Origin: Henricia sp. BOLD:AAB3569
Taxonomy: Eukaryota > Echinodermata > Asteroidea > Spinulosida > Echinasteridae
Assembly (NCBI GenBank): GCA_037783545.1
Contig: JBBELK010000679.1
Coordinates: 1 to 64,000 of the forward strand
Direction of reading: 5' to 3'
Length of the DNA: 64,000 nucleotides
The number at the start of each line of letters is the position of its first letter. Position 1 is the stretch's first letter. The notes under the pieces are model-generated. The model was not told where the DNA came from and made no database searches. It worked only from the letters and a program-made list of their open reading frames with translations. Made by a program: the position numbers and the translations under genes. Positions 61,291 to 64,000 of the stretch are shown here, piece by piece.

Positions 61291-64000
61291 TCAACGGCCG
61301 TACAATTGTACACCAGCGCGGCGCAGGGTGTCCCAACAGCCACGGTTAGGGGAATAACCACGCAGCCGAGCTCCGTTTTCCCTAAACTCTGAAATTTCTC
61401 CGTCATTTCCCAGCGAAAATCTGTCAATTTTGCATGACAAGTGCGGAATATATACAGTTTGGAGCATGCAAAATTTGAAGTTGGTTGGAAAATTCCTTGA
61501 TTTCCAAATTTGCCGACATTTGGGACACACTTTGACCTAATTCCCGTCACAATCTGGGGTGAGTCAACGGTCGTAGAAATGTACACAAGCGCATGCGCAG
61601 GGTGTCCCAACAGCCACGGTTAGGGGAATAACCACGCAGCCGAGCTCCGTTTTCCCTAAACTCTGAAATTTCTCCGTCATTTCCCAGCGAAAATCTGTCA
61701 ATTTTGCATGACAAGTGCGGAATATATACAGTTTGGAGCATGCAAAATTTGAAGTTGGTTGGAAAATTCCTTGATTTCCAAATTTGCCGACATTTGGGAC
61801 ACACTTTGACCTAATTCCCGTCACAATCTGGGGTGAGTCAACGGCCGTAGAAATGTACACCAGCGCATGCGCAGGGTGTCCCAACAGCCACGGTTAGGGG
61901 AATAACCACGCAGCCGAGCTCCGTTTTCCCTAAACTCTGAAATTCCTCCGTCATTTCCCAGCGAAAATCTGTCAATTTTGCATGACAAGTGCGGAATATA
62001 TACAGTTTGGAGCATGCAAAATTTGAAGTTGGTTGGAAAATTCCTTGATTTCCAAATTTGCCGGCATTTGGGACACACTTTGACCTAATTCCCGTCACAA
62101 TCTGGGGTGAGTCAACGGCCGTAGAAATGTACACCAGCGCATGCGCAGGGTGTCCCAACAGCCACGGTTAGGGGAATAACCACGCAGCCGAGCTCCGTTT
62201 TCCCTAAACTCTGAAATTTCTCCGTCAATTTTGCATGACAAGTGCGGAATATATACAGTTTGGAGCATGCAAAATTTGAAGTTGGTTGGAAAATTCCTTG
62301 ATTTCCAAATTTGCCGGCATTTGGGACACACTTTGACCTAATTCCCGTCACAATCTGGGGTGAGTCAACGGCCGTACAAATGTACACCAGCGCGGCGCAT
62401 GCGCAGGGTGTCCCAACAGCCACGGTAAGGGGAATAACCACGCAGCCGAGCTCCGTTTTCCCTAAACTCTGAAATTTCTCCGTCATTTCCCAGCGAAAAT
62501 CTGTCAATTTTGCATGACAAGTGCGGAATATATACAGTTTGGAGCATGCAAAATTTGAAGTTGGTTGGAAAATTCCTTGATTTCCAAATTTGCCGGCATT
62601 TGGGACACACTTTGACCTAATTCCCGTCACAATCTGGGGTGAGTCAACGGCCGTACAAATGTACACCAGCGCGGCGCATGCGCAGGGTGTCCCAACAGCC
62701 ACGGTTAGGGGAATAACCACGCAGCCGAGCTCCGTTTTCCCTAAACTCTGAAATTTCTCCGTCATTTCCCAGCGAAAATCTGTCAATTTTGCATGACAAG
62801 TGCGGAATATATACAGTTTGGAGCATGCAAAATTTGAAGTTGGTTGGAAAATTCCTTGATTTCCAAATTTGCCGACATTTTGGACACACTTTGACCTAAT
62901 TCCCGTCACAATCTGGGGTGAGTCAACGGCCGTACAAATGTACACCAGCGCGGCGCATGCGCAGGGTGTCCCAACAGCCACGGTTAGGGGAATAACCACG
63001 CAGCCGAGCTCCGTTTTCCCTAAACTCTGAAATTTCTCCGTCATTTCCCAGCGAAAATCTGTCAATTTTGCATGACAAGTGCGGAATATATACAGTTTGG
63101 AGCATGCAAAATTTGAAGTTGGTTGGAAAATTCCTTGATTTCCAAATTTGCCGACATTTGGGACACACTTTGACCTAATTCCCGTCACAATCTGGGGTGA
63201 GTCAACGGTCGTAGAAATGTACACCAGCGCATGCGCAGGGTGTCCCAACAGCCACGGTTAGGGGAATAACCACGCAGCCGAGCTCCGTTTTCCCTAAACT
63301 CTGAAATTTCTCCGTCATTTCCCAGCGAAAATCTGTCAATTTTGCATGACAAGTGCGGAATATATACAGTTTGGAGCATGCAAAATTTGAAGTTGGTTGG
63401 AAAAATTCCTTGATTTCCAAATTTGCCGACATTTGGGACACACTTTGACCTAATTCCCGTCACAATCTGGGGTGAGTCAACGGCCGTAGAAATGTACACC
63501 AGCGCATGCGCAGGGTGTCCCAACAGCCACGGTTAGGGGAATAACCACGCAGCCGAGCTCCGTTTTCCCTAAACTCTGAAATTTCTCCGTCATTTCCCAG
63601 CGAAAATCTGTCAATTTTGCATGACAAGTGCGGAATATATACAGTTTGGAGCATGCAAAATTTGAAGTTGGTTGGAAAATTCCTTGATTTCCAAATTTGC
63701 CGACATTTGGGACACACTTTGACCTAATTCCCGTCACAATCTGGGGTGAGTCAACGGTCGTAGAAATGTACACCAGCGCATGCGCAGGGTGTCCCAACAG
63801 CCACGGTTAGGGGAATAACCACGCAGCCGAGCTCCGTTTTCCCTAAACTCTGAAATTTCTCCGTCATTTCCCAGCGAAAATCTGTCAATTTTGCATGACA
63901 AGTGCGGAATATATACAGTTTGGAGCATGCAAAATTTGAAGTTGGTTGGAAAATTCCTTGATTTCCAAATTTGCCGGCATTTGGGACACACTTTGACCTA

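Larger units (their letters stand above)
47488..64000. repeat. Satellite array, right arm (mostly 273/274-bp monomers)
   Basis: This is the same satellite in the same orientation, about 60 monomers, running off the window end. The first monomer resumes at GGAGCATGCAAAATTTG, exactly where the left arm stops, so the Polinton split one monomer. The 274-bp class is dominant here. Several variants are common here that are rare or absent further left, such as GCCGACATTT in place of GCCGGCATTT, and GGTCGTAG in place of GGCCGTAG (first seen near 49790). One monomer near 62227 has a 21-bp deletion, and another near 63401 has one extra A. Confidence 0.98.

Noticed and set aside
1-64000. CENP-B box in the satellite
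   Set aside because: No match to the core TTCG-N4-A-N2-CGGG was found in the consensus monomer; a centromere role cannot be claimed from this.

Overview
The window is almost entirely one satellite DNA array, split once by a Polinton/Maverick element. A tandem repeat with monomers of 273, 274 or 279 bp fills positions 1-39020 and 47488-64000, roughly 200 monomers. No host gene, rRNA, tRNA or CRISPR array is visible. Large homogenised satellites and Polintons with animal-type regulatory motifs point to a metazoan nuclear genome, probably an aquatic invertebrate such as a cnidarian, mollusc or lancelet. I cannot name the species from this sequence.

The satellite is organised into higher-order repeats (HORs), multi-monomer blocks repeated with a fixed order of variants. 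Block lengths change along the array: about 1.66 kb (1614-4931), 4.1-4.7 kb (4932-20084), 1.10 kb (24267-26474), 1.65 kb (26475-33624), 3.02 kb (33625 to beyond the insertion), 2.19-2.74 kb (48138-53072) and 4.11 kb (53073-61290). Monomers carry a perfect AP-1 consensus, an 11-bp dyad, and a GC-rich tract whose 5- or 6-bp indels create the three length classes and switch an NRF1-like core on or off. The very long minus-strand open frames are by-products of monomer lengths divisible by three and are not called as genes.

The insertion at 39021-47487 (8,467 bp) is a compact Polinton. It has 813-bp terminal inverted repeats (TIRs) that look identical, and a 6-bp target-site duplication, GGAGCA. 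Each TIR carries a dense regulatory cluster (octamer, CRE, two E-boxes, three nuclear-receptor half-sites) and about 6.5 copies of a 68-70 bp subrepeat. Inside are a leftward group (partial protein-primed DNA polymerase B, a small membrane protein, an A32/FtsK-type packaging ATPase), a rightward group (chromodomain integrase, penton-like minor capsid protein, pVI/pX-like basic protein, major capsid protein), and a leftward gene from the right TIR encoding a protein with a PC4-like domain and a Cys/His cluster. The element is well below the usual 15-20 kb, no maturation protease was recognised, and not every core part is full size, so it looks broken in about two or three places even though the insertion is very young.

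Removing the element and one copy of the target duplication restores one uninterrupted monomer, and the 3,020-bp HOR then continues in exact register across the join. The Polinton therefore landed in a finished HOR array, and nothing at that join has moved since.
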